Of a DNA stretch of 64,000 bases, positions 52,938-64,000 are shown one piece after another. Location of the stretch: the NCBI RefSeq assembly GCF_001922345.1, contig NZ_CP018811.1, forward strand, positions 1,612,001-1,676,000, given 5' to 3'. A program made the position numbers and the translations under genes. The stretch is from Paraburkholderia sp. SOS3 (GTDB lineage Bacteria; Pseudomonadota; Gammaproteobacteria; Burkholderiales; Burkholderiaceae). Positions within the stretch are counted from its first letter, which is position 1; every line of letters starts with the position of its first letter. Under the pieces are notes generated by a model. It had not been told where the DNA came from and ran no database searches. It saw only the letters and a list, made by a program, of their open reading frames with translations.

Positions 52938-54530
52938 TTGTCGACCACCGCCACCACGCCATCCTGTTCATCCGGTCAGCCCGATCGGCCTGTCACGAAG
53001 CCGCCGCGCGGCACGCTGATGATTCAGGGCACCACCTCCGATGCGGGCAAGAGCACGCTCGTCGCGGGCCTGTGCCGGCTCGCGCGGCGCGCGGGCGTGC
53101 GCGTCGCGCCGTTCAAGCCGCAGAACATGGCGCTCAATAGCGCGGTGACGGTCGACGGCGGCGAGATCGGCCGCGCCCAGGCGCTGCAGGCGGTGGCGGC
53201 CGGCATCGACGCGCATACGGATCTGAATCCGGTGCTGCTGAAGCCGACGAGCGATCGCGGCGCGCAGGTCATCGTTCACGGCAAGGCGCGCATGAATCTC
53301 GATGCGCGCGCGTACCACGACTACAAGCCGGTTGCGTTCGAAGCGGTGCTCGAGTCGTACCGGCGCTTGCAGGCCGCGTACGACACGATCTTCGTCGAAG
53401 GCGCGGGCAGTCCGGCCGAAGTGAACCTGCGCGAGCGCGATATCGCGAACATGGGGTTTGCGCAGGCGGTCGATTGCCCGGTCGTGCTCGTCGCCGATAT
53501 CGACCGCGGCGGCGTCTTCGCGCATCTGACCGGCACGCTCGCCTGCCTGTCCGCGAGCGAGCAGGCGCGCGTGCGCGGCTTCGTCATCAACCGGTTTCGC
53601 GGCGATCCGGGCTTGCTGAAGCCGGGCCTCGACTGGCTCGAGGCGCGTACCGGCAAGCCGGTGCTCGGCGTCGTGCCGTATCTGCATGGGCTCACGCTCG
53701 ACGCGGAAGATATGCTGCCGCGCGAACTGCGCGCCGCAGCCGGCGCGGCCACCGGCAGTGCGGGCGACGCGGCGGCGGGCGACGTGCTGCGCGTCGTCGT
53801 GCCGGCGTTGCCGCATATCAGCAACCACACCGATTTCGACGCGCTGCGTGCGCACCCGCGCGTCGATTTCCATTACGTCAAAGCGGGCGTGCAGCCGCCT
53901 GCCGCGGATCTGATCATTCTGCCCGGCTCCAAGAACGTGCAGGGCGACCTCGCATTTCTGCGCGCGCACGGATGGGACGCGGTGCTGCAACGGCATCTGC
54001 GTTACGGCGGGCGCGTGATCGGCGTATGCGGCGGCATGCAGATGCTCGGGCGCGAGGTCGCGGACCCGCATGGCGTCGAAGGGCCGCCTGGCAGCGTGCC
54101 GGGCCTCGGCTGGCTCGACTTCTCGACGACGCTCACGCAGGAGAAGACGCTGAAGAACGTGACAGGCCGGCTCGCGCTGCCCGGCGCGCCGGAGCTGGCC
54201 GGCTACGAGATCCATATGGGCGAGACCGAGGGGCCGGCATTGGCGTCGCCGGCCGTATGGCTTGCGTCGGCGTCCGGCGGCGAGGGAATCGACGGCGGCA
54301 GCAGCGAACGGCCCGATGGCGCGTTGTCGGCGGACGGGCAGATTTTCGCGACTTACGTGCATGGGCTTTTCGACACGCCGGCGGCGTGCGCGGCGCTGCT
54401 CGGCTGGGCCGGTCTTGCCGATGCGCCGCCGCTCGACTATCCGGCGCTGCGCGAGGCGTCGCTCGATCGGCTCGCCGATACGCTCGCGGCCCATCTCGAT
54501 CTGGAGCGGCTGTTCGGCGCGATCGGCTGA
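52938..54530 (+). CDS. cobQ: Cobyric acid synthase
   Basis: A 530-residue glutamine-dependent amidase that amidates four side chains of adenosylcobyrinic diamide. The N-terminal dethiobiotin-synthetase-like domain has [10 protein letters not shown] and [11 protein letters not shown]. The glutamine amidotransferase domain carries the nucleophile Cys364 in [10 protein letters not shown] and a YEIHMGET segment. The start is uncertain: TTG at 52938 gives 27 extra residues, while the only in-frame ATG is 53019, directly before [11 protein letters not shown] protein from 53019 would still keep all motifs. Divergent from cobU. Confidence 0.93.
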   Translation: MSTTATTPSCSSGQPDRPVTKPPRGTLMIQGTTSDAGKSTLVAGLCRLARRAGVRVAPFKPQNMALNSAVTVDGGEIGRAQALQAVAAGIDAHTDLNPVLLKPTSDRGAQVIVHGKARMNLDARAYHDYKPVAFEAVLESYRRLQAAYDTIFVEGAGSPAEVNLRERDIANMGFAQAVDCPVVLVADIDRGGVFAHLTGTLACLSASEQARVRGFVINRFRGDPGLLKPGLDWLEARTGKPVLGVVPYLHGLTLDAEDMLPRELRAAAGAATGSAGDAAAGDVLRVVVPALPHISNHTDFDALRAHPRVDFHYVKAGVQPPAADLIILPGSKNVQGDLAFLRAHGWDAVLQRHLRYGGRVIGVCGGMQMLGREVADPHGVEGPPGSVPGLGWLDFSTTLTQEKTLKNVTGRLALPGAPELAGYEIHMGETEGPALASPAVWLASASGGEGIDGGSSERPDGALSADGQIFATYVHGLFDTPAACAALLGWAGLADAPPLDYPALREASLDRLADTLAAHLDLERLFGAIG

Positions 54531-54670
54531 CGGCGCCCGATTCGTTCCTGACAGGAAATAAACTAAGCGTCTATCGCCATTTTTCGCGCTCACAGGTTCG
54601 AATAAAGTCGGTTCCTTGCGATGACGCAGCGTGCGTTGTCGATCGTCCACACTTCGGAACAGGAACTGCC

Positions 54671-55114
54671 ATGAACCGTCCAGCCGTCGCCGCACGCACC
54701 GCCAACCCCGAACTCGCCGCCTTGCTGCTACGCGTTGCGCTAGGCGTGCTTTACCTCGCGCACAGCCTGCAGAAAATTTTCATATTCACGCTGCCGGGCG
54801 CCGCGCAGTTTTTCGTATCGGTCGGCTTTCCGGGCTGGCTCGCTTACGTCACGACGTTCGTCGAACTGTTCGGCGGCATCGCGCTGCTGCTTGGCGTGCA
54901 GGTGCGCTGGGTCGCGCTCGTGCTGTTGCCGTTCATGCTCGGCGCACTGTCGGTGCACTTTCATAACGGCTGGGGCTTTGCGTCGCCGAACGGCGGATGG
55001 GAGTACCCGGCGTTCTGGGCCGTGGCGCTCGTCGTGCAGTCGCTGCTCGGCAATGGCCTGTTCGCGCTCGGCCAGGCACGCGCGGCGCACCTCGCGGGGC
55101 GCGCCGGAGCCTGA
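54671..55114 (+). CDS. DoxX family membrane protein
   Basis: A 147-residue four-helix membrane protein of the DoxX/DoxD family (LLLRVALGVLYLAHSLQKIF; FFVSVGFPGWLAYVTTFVEL; GGIALLLGVQVRW). Members are linked to redox or thiol stress complexes, but the biochemical role is unsettled. The ATG at 54671 follows GGAACTG. It is a single gene facing the thioesterase at 55125. Confidence 0.9.
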   Translation: MNRPAVAARTANPELAALLLRVALGVLYLAHSLQKIFIFTLPGAAQFFVSVGFPGWLAYVTTFVELFGGIALLLGVQVRWVALVLLPFMLGALSVHFHNGWGFASPNGGWEYPAFWAVALVVQSLLGNGLFALGQARAAHLAGRAGA

Positions 55115-55124
55115 TCCGATTGCG

Positions 55125-55541
55125 TCAGTACAGCACCATCTGCGTACACCGGAAAAGCGCGATCGTCTTGCCGTCGGGCCCATGGACGGTCGCGTCCCAC
55201 ACCTGCGTGGTGCGGCCCAGATGCACGGCTTGCGCGACCGTGCGGATCGTCCCTTCGGTCGCGGTGCCGAGGAAGTTGCTCTTGAGTTCGACCGTCGTGA
55301 AGCTTCGCGCGTCGGCCGGCAGATGCGCGAGGCAGGCGAGACCGCACGCCGTATCGGCCAGACCGATCACCGTCGCCGCATGCAGAAAGCCGTTCGGTGC
55401 GAGCAACTGCGGGCGCACCGTCAATTCCGCGCTGAGCCTGCCTTCTTCGATCGCGGTCGCCTGAAAGCCGATCAGCTCCGGCAGCGTGCCGGCCTGCAGT
55501 GCGCGCATCCATTCGAGGTCGCGCTCGGAGCGCATAGCCAT
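55125..55541 (-). CDS. PaaI-family hot-dog thioesterase
   Basis: A 138-residue hot-dog thioesterase. The family segment LLAPNGFLHAATVIGLADTA gives the active-site loop (N-G-F-x-H) and the long central helix. It would hydrolyse an acyl- or aryl-CoA; the substrate is unknown. The start at 55541 (MAMRSERDLEW) follows GGGAG. The gene converges with doxX, 10 bases apart. Confidence 0.9.
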   Translation of the reverse strand: MAMRSERDLEWMRALQAGTLPELIGFQATAIEEGRLSAELTVRPQLLAPNGFLHAATVIGLADTACGLACLAHLPADARSFTTVELKSNFLGTATEGTIRTVAQAVHLGRTTQVWDATVHGPDGKTIALFRCTQMVLY

Positions 55542-55730
55542 CGTGATCTCCCGCAAAAAGGGAAGGCGATTGTCCAAATCGGCCGCCCGGGGCTTTCGAG
55601 CCTGGCGGATTTGCCGATATTATCAACGCCTGTGCCGGCCAGGTGGGCGCCCGTTCGGGCCGCCGCGCCACGCCGGCGAGGCCGTTTGAGATAATTCGAC
55701 AATGACAGGGCCTTCTTCCCGGGAGTATTC

Positions 55731-56360
55731 ATGACGGTAATCGTGGTGGCGAATCCTAAGGGTGGCGTCGGCAAAAGCACGCTCTCCACCAATCTGGCAG
55801 GCTATTTCGCGGCCGAGGGCGAGTGGGTCGCGCTCGCCGATCTCGACCGGCAGCAGTCCGCGCATGCGTGGCTCGACCTGCGGCCAGGCGGCCTGCCCGC
55901 GATCGAGACATGGCATGTCGATCCCGATTTGCCTGTGAAGCCGCCTAAGGGACTCGAGCGCGCCGTCATCGATACGCCGGCCGGCCTGCATGGCAACCGG
56001 CTCAACGTTGCGCTGAATCTTGCCGACAAGGTCATCGTGCCGTTGCAGCCGTCGATCTTCGATATTCTCGCGACACAGGAATTTCTCGAGCGTCTGGCAA
56101 AAGAAAAGGCTGTGCGCAAGGGGGCGATCGAAATCGGCGTGGTCGGCATGCGTGTCGATGCGCGGACCAAGTCGGCCGATCAGCTGCATCGATTCGTCGA
56201 GGGTTTGAATCTTCCGGTGCTCGGCTATCTGCGCGATACGCAGAACTATGTGCAGCTTGCGGCACACGGGCTCACGCTGTGGGATGTCGCGAAGAGCCGC
56301 GTCGAGAAGGATCTCGACCAGTGGGAGCCGATCCTCAAGTGGACCAACGGCAAGGCCTGA
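55731..56360 (+). CDS. ParA/MinD-family ATPase
   Basis: A 209-residue deviant-Walker P-loop ATPase of the small ParA type. The KGGVGKST loop is at 10-17, followed by LADLDRQQSAHAW (switch I and the conserved Asp) and VIDTPAG (switch II). No ParB gene is next to it, so it is not a standard chromosome partition pair. Orphan ParAs place chemoreceptors, flagella or other cargo. Convergent with panD. Confidence 0.9.
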   Translation: MTVIVVANPKGGVGKSTLSTNLAGYFAAEGEWVALADLDRQQSAHAWLDLRPGGLPAIETWHVDPDLPVKPPKGLERAVIDTPAGLHGNRLNVALNLADKVIVPLQPSIFDILATQEFLERLAKEKAVRKGAIEIGVVGMRVDARTKSADQLHRFVEGLNLPVLGYLRDTQNYVQLAAHGLTLWDVAKSRVEKDLDQWEPILKWTNGKA

Positions 56361-56396
56361 ATCTGAACGTGAACGTGGACCTGACGCGCGGCCGCT

Positions 56397-56783
56397 TCAG
56401 GTCCAGCTTTGCGTCGGCACATGATCGCGGTTGCCCTTGATGCGGTTCTGCTCGTCGACGAACACGAGGTCTGGTTTCCACCCCGCCTGCAACTCCGCCT
56501 CGTCGATCATCGCGAATGCCGCGATGATGACGAGGTCGCCAAGCTGCGCGCGCCGCGCCGCCGAACCGTTCAGCGAAATCATGCCGCTGCCGCGCTCGCC
56601 CTTGATCGCATAGGTCGAAAAGCGCTCGCCGTTGTTGATGTTCCAGATGTCGATCCGCTCGTTCTCGACGATATTCGCGGCTTCGAGCAGGTTCTCGTCG
56701 ATCGCGCACGAACCTTCGTAGTGCAGTTCGCAGTGCGTGACCGCGGCGCGATGGATCTTCGATTTGAGCATATGGCGTTGCAT
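56397..56783 (-). CDS. panD: Aspartate 1-decarboxylase
   Basis: A 128-residue pyruvoyl enzyme that makes beta-alanine from aspartate. The self-cleavage site is Gly24-Ser25 (YEGSCAID), where Ser25 becomes the pyruvoyl group, exactly at the family position. The start is [13 protein letters not shown]. It lies 46 bases after panC on the same strand, so panC and panD form the pantothenate branch operon. Confidence 0.96.
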   Translation of the reverse strand: MQRHMLKSKIHRAAVTHCELHYEGSCAIDENLLEAANIVENERIDIWNINNGERFSTYAIKGERGSGMISLNGSAARRAQLGDLVIIAAFAMIDEAELQAGWKPDLVFVDEQNRIKGNRDHVPTQSWT

Positions 56784-56829
56784 GGCGATTCCCTTGTTGC
56801 GCGAGCGCGACCGCAAACGGCGGCGCGCG

Positions 56830-58893
<2,064 letters not shown>

Positions 58894-59079
58894 TTAGAAG
58901 TTCTGGTAGTAGACGTACGGCGTTTGCTTCACGCGTGCGGCTTGCTGCTCCGAGCGCTCGTCGAGGTCGATCGGCTGCTTGTCCCACAGCAGCGCGCGGC
59001 CGCGGCGCTGTTCGTCTTCGAGTTGCGGCTTCTGCTCTTTCAGCTGATTCAGGAATTGCGTGATGTCCGACTGATACAT
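58894..59079 (-). CDS. DUF3460 family small protein
   Basis: A 61-residue charged protein found in the Burkholderia lineage next to scpA or panC. It reads MYQSDITQFLNQLKEQKPQL, with EEQRRGRALLWDKQP-like middle and a conserved tail VKQTPYVYYQNF. Function unknown. The start at 59079 is set by the family N-terminus; the long upstream frame is composition-driven. It is directly followed by scpA. Confidence 0.85.
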   Translation of the reverse strand: MYQSDITQFLNQLKEQKPQLEDEQRRGRALLWDKQPIDLDERSEQQAARVKQTPYVYYQNF

Positions 59080-59515
59080 GGCTCGAAATCCATTGGAGAA
59101 AGGGACGCCGCGTGGGCGGCCGTTCGGGTAGGACGTAATTTTAACGCATGCGCGCGGGCTGTCGGCGATTCCGACAGTAAAGGCGCGTGCGCCGGTTCCG
59201 CTCGGGCGAAGCCGGCGCCGCATTCGTGGAACACGCTGGCGCCGATATTCGCGATACGCCGGCGGGAACATCGACGGAATATCGACGGAAACATCAACGG
59301 AACACCGGCCGGCGCAAGCGCGTCCAAGGCGGGCGCCCGTTGCCGGATCGTTGCCTGCGCCGGGCGTGCTCCGCGGTCGCCGCCCGCCCATTGCCGTGCG
59401 ACCCTGAATTCGGGATGCGCGGCTGCGCCGATGTGGTCAAATAACGAGCTTCAGTCCCGCCGCGGACTGGCCCAAGCCAGAAACTGTCGAAATCAACAAT
59501 TGCCGGAGGTCGTGT

Positions 59516-61348
59516 TTGGCGGGGTGGTCAATCGAACCGTCGCAATCGCGGCGCCGCGCCTCGCGGCCGCCGCCCGCCGCGCGGCCTTCGCGCGCATGGC
59601 TCGTTGTCGCGATCGTGGCCGTCCTGTTTCTGATGGCGGCCGGCGCGCCGGCCGCGCACGCGGCGAAAAAACGCGCGTCCTACGACGTCGACGTCGATGC
59701 GACGCCGCGCTCGCTGCGCAAGCTTCTCGAAGAGCACCTCGATCTGGCGCGCTTTGCAAAGCACGACGACATCAGCAGCGAGCAGTTCGATTTTCTCGTG
59801 ACCGCCGCGCCGCAGCAGGTGCGCGATCTCGCGGCCACGCAAGGCTACTTCACGCCGGTCGTGCGCACGGACGTGCGTACCGTCGACGGCAGGCGCACGG
59901 TCGCCGTGCATGTCGATCCGGGTCCGCTCACGACCATTTCGTCGATCACGCTGTCGTTTCGCGGCCCGGTCGAAACCGAAGACCCTGCGCAGGAGAACGC
60001 GACCCGTTTTGCATTCTCGCTGCACGACGGCGACCCGTTCACGCAGTCGGGCTGGGACGGCGCGAAGAACGCGGCGTTGAAGGCGCTGCAGGCGCGCCGC
60101 TATCTCGGCGCGAAAATCTACCAGTCGCAAGCGCGCATCGATCCGCAGACCCACGACGCGAAACTGTCCGTGACCTTCGACAGCGGCCCGACCTTCACGC
60201 TCGGCAAGCTCGACGTCTCGGGCACACGCCGTTATCCGGAAAGCATCGTCGACAACGTGAATCCGATTTCGCCGGGCGAAATCTACGACGTGCAGCGCGT
60301 CACCGAACTGCAGCGCCAGCTGCAGAACACGCCGTACTACGCGAGCGTCGCGATCGACGTCGACAACGATCCCGCGAAGCCGCTCGACACGCCGATGCAC
60401 GTGAAAGTGAGCGAATACCCGTACAACAGCGTGCGCGGCGGCGTCGGCTATGCGACCGACACGGGCGCGCACGTGCAGGGCTCGTACACGTATCTCGACA
60501 CGTTCGGCGCCGCGTGGCCGTTCACGGTGTCGGGCCGGCTCGACCAGATCCAGCAGTACGGGCAGGTCCAGCTGTCGATGCAGCCGGGCAAGCGCGGCTG
60601 GACCAACAGCGCGCTCGCCTCCTATACGACAACCGACGTTTCCGACACGCGCATCTACAGCCTGCGTGCGGGTGTGCAGCGCGCGCGCACGTCGCAGTAC
60701 ATCGACTACAACTACTCGATCCTCTATTACCAGGACCGGCTGGACCAGAACGCGGCCGCGCCGACCACGGCGCGCGCGCTCGTGCCCGCGTGGTCGTGGA
60801 CGCGCCGCAATACCGACGACCCGCTGTTTCCGCGCTCGGGCAATCTGATTCATGCGGAAGCGGGCTTCGCGGTGAAAGGCGTGCTTACCGATCAGACCTT
60901 TATCCGCGGCTATGCGCGCGGCCAGCAATACATTCCCGTCGGTCAGCGCGATCTCGTGCTGTTTCGCGCCGAACTCGGCGGCGTGTTCACGAGCGGGCCG
61001 TCGAGCGGCGTGCCGGCGTCGCTGCTGTTTCGCGCGGGCGGCTCGAACTCGGTGCGCGGTTATGGCTTTCAGAGTATCGGCAACAACGTCGGCGGCTCGG
61101 TGCTGCCGACCAAATACCTGATCACGGCCAGCTCCGAATACCAGCACTGGTTCAGCCACGACTGGGGCGCGGCCGTGTTCTTCGACATCGGCACGGCGAC
61201 CGACAACTGGCACGAGAAGGAGTTTTTCCCCGGCGTCGGCTTCGGCGCGCGCTGGCGCAGCCCGGTCGGGCCGGTCAACGTCGACCTCGCCTATGGCATT
61301 CGCAATCACGACGTGCGTCCGTATCTGACGCTCGGCATTGCGTTCTGA
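59516..61348 (+). CDS. tamA: Translocation and assembly module outer-membrane protein TamA
   Basis: A 610-residue BamA-family (Omp85) protein. A signal-type hydrophobic stretch covers about residues 27-48 (ending AAHAAKK). POTRA domains follow to about residue 300 and a 16-strand barrel to the end, with terminal phenylalanine (GIAF). The lid-lock-type motif VRGYG occurs in NSVRGYGFQSIGNN. It inserts or exports autotransporters and similar proteins with TamB, encoded 29 bases downstream. The TTG start at 59516 is uncertain because no ATG precedes the signal. Confidence 0.92.
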   Translation: MAGWSIEPSQSRRRASRPPPAARPSRAWLVVAIVAVLFLMAAGAPAAHAAKKRASYDVDVDATPRSLRKLLEEHLDLARFAKHDDISSEQFDFLVTAAPQQVRDLAATQGYFTPVVRTDVRTVDGRRTVAVHVDPGPLTTISSITLSFRGPVETEDPAQENATRFAFSLHDGDPFTQSGWDGAKNAALKALQARRYLGAKIYQSQARIDPQTHDAKLSVTFDSGPTFTLGKLDVSGTRRYPESIVDNVNPISPGEIYDVQRVTELQRQLQNTPYYASVAIDVDNDPAKPLDTPMHVKVSEYPYNSVRGGVGYATDTGAHVQGSYTYLDTFGAAWPFTVSGRLDQIQQYGQVQLSMQPGKRGWTNSALASYTTTDVSDTRIYSLRAGVQRARTSQYIDYNYSILYYQDRLDQNAAAPTTARALVPAWSWTRRNTDDPLFPRSGNLIHAEAGFAVKGVLTDQTFIRGYARGQQYIPVGQRDLVLFRAELGGVFTSGPSSGVPASLLFRAGGSNSVRGYGFQSIGNNVGGSVLPTKYLITASSEYQHWFSHDWGAAVFFDIGTATDNWHEKEFFPGVGFGARWRSPVGPVNVDLAYGIRNHDVRPYLTLGIAF

Positions 61349-61377
61349 TCAACCTTGAATCCGACTGCACCCGACGC

Positions 61378-64000
61378 ATGACCATGGACCGTATCGCTCA
61401 CCTGTCATCGGATCGCCCGGGCGACGTGCCGCCCGGCGGGGCGGGTGGCGCGGGCGGGTACCGCGCTGCCGGCGGGCTCGGCGATGGGCCGGCAGGCGGT
61501 GCGCGCGGTCGTGACGGGGCAGGCGGTGCCGATGGGTCCGGCGGCTCCGGCGGTTCCAGCGGCGCCGATGGTTCCGGCGGTTCCGGCGGCGGCCCTGGCG
61601 GCGGCGCGGCCACGCCGCCGCCGAGGCGCCGCAGGCGCCTGTGGCGCGCGCTTCTGTGGGCGACGCTGGTACCGGCGCTGATCATCGCGCTGCTCGCCGG
61701 TGCGCTGTATGGCGTCGTCGTCACGGAGCGCGGCACGGCCTACGCGTGGCAGGCGGCGGTCAAGCTGCTCGGCGGCCGGCTCGCGGGCACGCTCGAGGGC
61801 GGCACGCTCGCAACGGGCGTGCGCCTTGCCCATGTGCAATGGCGCAGTCTCGATGGCAGCGGCACGGAGATCCGGGTCGACCGTGCGTCGGGCAAGTGGA
61901 CGCTATCGGACCGTCCGTGGAAGTTCACCGTCGACTATCTGCATGTCGGCACGATCGACGCGCGCATCGCGCCGTCGACCGAGCCGTCGAAGCCGCTGAC
62001 GCTGCCCGAAGACCTGCGCTTGCCGATGCGGCTCGAGGTGCGCGACCTCAGCGTCGACGAGCTGCTGCTGCACGACGGCGCGTCGACGAGCGAATACTCG
62101 GGTCTGCTGTTCCATGGGCGCAGCGACGGGCGGCACCACGAGGCGGTGGTCGAGCGCCTCGATACGCCGTTCGGCGCGGTGACCGCGCGGGCGAAACTCG
62201 ATGGCGTGCGGCCGTTTGCGCTGACCGGCGAGGCCAGCTATGCGGGCAAGGTCAACGACGAAGCGGTGCAGGTGCAGGGGCATGTGTCGGGCACGCTCGA
62301 GACGCTCGTCGCCGAGCTCGATGCGAGCGGGATGAAGCTGAACGGTCACGCGCGCATCGAGGCGACGCCGTTCGCCGACGTGCCGCTGCGGCGCGCCACG
62401 CTGACCTTCGATCATGTGAACCCGCAGGCGTTTTCGCCGGGCGCGCCCGCGGCCGATCTCGCGGTGCGCGCGGATTTGCGGCCGGCCGGGGAGCAGGCGC
62501 CCGCAGGGTTCGACGGGCCGCAAGCGCCGGGCGGCGCGAGCGCAGCGGCGGCCAGCGAAACGGCCGCAACGGCCGGCGGCACGATTGCGCCCGCCAGTTC
62601 CGCACATGCGGCGAGCGCCGCGAACATGGCCAGCGCCGCGCCGCCCGCCAGCCCCGCGACGCGCCCGCGCGGCTTCGCGGTCACCGGCTCGGTGTCGATC
62701 GTCAATGCGAAACCGGGCTCGATCGACGCGCACCTGCTGCCGCTGATCGACGCAAACGCCGACGTGCGGCTCGACGCGCAGACGCAGCGCATCTCGAATC
62801 TGAACGTGCGGCTCGTCAGGAACGCGACGGTCACGGGCGACGGCTCGCTCGCCGGCAAGCGCGGCCGGCTCGATCTGAAGGTTGCGAAACTCGACCTGAA
62901 CGCGCTCGTCGCGAGCGTGCGGCCGACACAGTTCGCCGGCCCGATCGCGATTCGTCTGAACGACGATATCCGCACCGTGACGCTCGATCTCGCCGATCCG
63001 CACGCGGCGCTGCGCGTGCAGGGCAAGGTCACGCTCGACCCCGCGCGCACGAGCTTCAACGACGTGCGGCTGACGTCGGGCAAAGGGCGCATCGATGTGT
63101 CCGGCGCGATCAAGAACGATGCGAGTTCGACGTACAACCTGAAGGCGGCGCTGACCGACTTCGATCCGCTTTCGCTGACGTCGCTGATGACGCCGAAGCC
63201 GGCGGCCAGGGCGCCGGCTTCGGGTAGAAGAGGCGCCGCTAACGCCGCTAATGCCGCTAACGCCGCCGCGCCCGGCAAACCCGCTACGGCGACCCAACCC
63301 GCTGCCTCGGCCCAACCCGCGTCCGCGCGAAAAATCGAAGCGCGCATCAACGGCACGATCGCGGCGACCGGCCTGCTCGCGCCGGCCTTCACGACCAAGG
63401 CCGAATTCAAGCTCGGCGACAGCATGTACGACAACCTGCCGATGACGGGCGGCGGCACGATCCAGCTGGCCGGCTCGCGCATTCTGCCGAGCCACGCGAG
63501 CTTGTCGGTGGCCGGCAATCAGGTCGACCTGCAAGGCAGTTTCGGCGGCCGCGGCGACCGGCTGCGCTTTCGCGTCGATGCGCCGCAGCTCGACCGGCTC
63601 GGCTTCGGCGTCGCGGGTCTCGTGCATGCCGACGGCGATCTGACGGGCACCTTCGCGCATCCGAACGTGACGCTCGATTACAAGGCCGACAGCGTGGTAT
63701 TCGGCTCGAACCGCGTCGGCCACGCGCAAGGCCATGCCGAGTTGCGCGACGGCGCGAATGGCGCAATGGTATTCACGACCGACGCGCGCAATCTGAGCAC
63801 CGCGGGAATCGAGCTGAAGACGCTCACGGCGCGCCTGAACGGCACGCGCGCCAACCATACGTTCGAGGCCGCGGCTGCCGGCACGTTGCGCGACCGGCCG
63901 CTCGATCTGACGCTTGCCGCAAACGGGCATCTGAGCGACGCGCGCGACGGCACGCACTGGGACGGTACGATCACGCGGCTGCAAAACCGCGGCACGCCCG
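61378..64000 (+). CDS. tamB: Translocation and assembly module inner-membrane protein TamB (5' part)
   Basis: The frame stays open from the ATG at 61378 to the window end, so about 874 N-terminal residues are present and the C-terminal DUF490 is outside. A single membrane helix lies at about 91-114 (ALLWATLVPALIIALLAGAL). The part after it is the repetitive beta-helix typical of TamB/AsmA-like proteins. The first ~80 residues are an unusual glycine/serine/alanine-rich cytoplasmic tail ending in five arginines. An alanine-asparagine linker at about residue 619 is coded by a 9-bp tandem repeat. It works with TamA. Confidence 0.93.
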   Translation, partial: MTMDRIAHLSSDRPGDVPPGGAGGAGGYRAAGGLGDGPAGGARGRDGAGGADGSGGSGGSSGADGSGGSGGGPGGGAATPPPRRRRRLWRALLWATLVPALIIALLAGALYGVVVTERGTAYAWQAAVKLLGGRLAGTLEGGTLATGVRLAHVQWRSLDGSGTEIRVDRASGKWTLSDRPWKFTVDYLHVGTIDARIAPSTEPSKPLTLPEDLRLPMRLEVRDLSVDELLLHDGASTSEYSGLLFHGRSDGRHHEAVVERLDTPFGAVTARAKLDGVRPFALTGEASYAGKVNDEAVQVQGHVSGTLETLVAELDASGMKLNGHARIEATPFADVPLRRATLTFDHVNPQAFSPGAPAADLAVRADLRPAGEQAPAGFDGPQAPGGASAAAASETAATAGGTIAPASSAHAASAANMASAAPPASPATRPRGFAVTGSVSIVNAKPGSIDAHLLPLIDANADVRLDAQTQRISNLNVRLVRNATVTGDGSLAGKRGRLDLKVAKLDLNALVASVRPTQFAGPIAIRLNDDIRTVTLDLADPHAALRVQGKVTLDPARTSFNDVRLTSGKGRIDVSGAIKNDASSTYNLKAALTDFDPLSLTSLMTPKPAARAPASGRRGAANAANAANAAAPGKPATATQPAASAQPASARKIEARINGTIAATGLLAPAFTTKAEFKLGDSMYDNLPMTGGGTIQLAGSRILPSHASLSVAGNQVDLQGSFGGRGDRLRFRVDAPQLDRLGFGVAGLVHADGDLTGTFAHPNVTLDYKADSVVFGSNRVGHAQGHAELRDGANGAMVFTTDARNLSTAGIELKTLTARLNGTRANHTFEAAAAGTLRDRPLDLTLAANGHLSDARDGTHWDGTITRLQNRGTP
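63232..63267. repeat. 9-bp tandem repeat (AACGCCGCT) in tamB
   Basis: Four in-frame units (GGCGCCGCT, AACGCCGCT, AATGCCGCT, AACGCCGCC) that encode alanine/asparagine triplets in a linker of TamB. The unit length is three codons. Confidence 0.8.

Noticed and set aside
61903..63984. A 693-codon minus-strand open frame opposite tamB
   Set aside because: Arginine-rich antisense reading of a recognised TamB gene; no family features.

Overview
The window is GC-rich chromosomal DNA of a betaproteobacterium of the Burkholderia/Paraburkholderia/Caballeronia group. This is inferred from gene content and order: a cysB - cysI-DUF934-cysH-cysD-cysN-cobA sulfate assimilation block, the zapB-zapA-6S RNA-EVE block, lineage-typical small families (DUF2486, DUF3460), and a panD/panC/scpA/DUF3460 cluster. 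No rRNA, tRNA, CRISPR array or complete mobile element was found.

Layout. (1) 1-10.3 kb: a Gfo/Idh/MocA oxidoreductase, a small unknown protein, an orphan branched-chain-amino-acid-type binding protein, CysB, and the divergent assimilatory sulfate reduction operon ending in a precorrin-2 synthase and a strong terminator. (2) 10.3-31.4 kb: an accessory region of lower gene density. It holds a carboxymuconolactone decarboxylase/AraC/flavin monooxygenase group and an OafA-type acyltransferase. It also holds a decayed contact-dependent inhibition (CDI) locus of the Burkholderia A-I-O-B layout: a TpsB remnant, an Imm49-like immunity gene and an orphan toxin tip. That locus is interrupted by a methyltransferase, a polysaccharide flippase and two opposed IS66 fragments. 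After it comes a set of hot-dog, RidA-like, AraC and alpha/beta-hydrolase genes with two paralogous AraC regulators and repeated upstream motifs. (3) 31.4-44 kb: housekeeping genes: CbiX, LptG-LptF, PepA, HolC, DUF2486, cytochrome c, IlvD, LysR, Lgt, SIMPL, EVE, 6S RNA, ZapA, ZapB-like. (4) 44.6-54.5 kb: a cobalamin uptake and late-assembly locus, btuC-btuD-cobT-cobS-cobC facing cobU-cbiB-cobD-btuF, with cobQ divergent. (5) 54.6-64 kb: DoxX, thioesterase, ParA, PanD, PanC, ScpA, DUF3460, TamA and the 5' part of TamB, which runs off the window.

How the genes work together. CysD/CysN activate sulfate, CysH reduces APS, and CysI reduces sulfite using siroheme. CobA (9.4 kb) and CbiX (31.4 kb) supply siroheme chemistry, so the accessory region sits between two functionally linked genes. 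Cobalamin genes import corrinoids (BtuCDF) and attach the aminopropanol arm and lower ligand (CobD, CbiB, CobU, CobT, CobS, CobC). LptFG, TamAB and Lgt build the envelope.

The most interesting signals are the decayed CDI locus, the shared upstream motif of the AraC/hydrolase genes, a RidA-like protein that seems to lack the catalytic arginine, and short in-phase tandem repeats (9 or 12 bp units) scattered in linkers and intergenic gaps.
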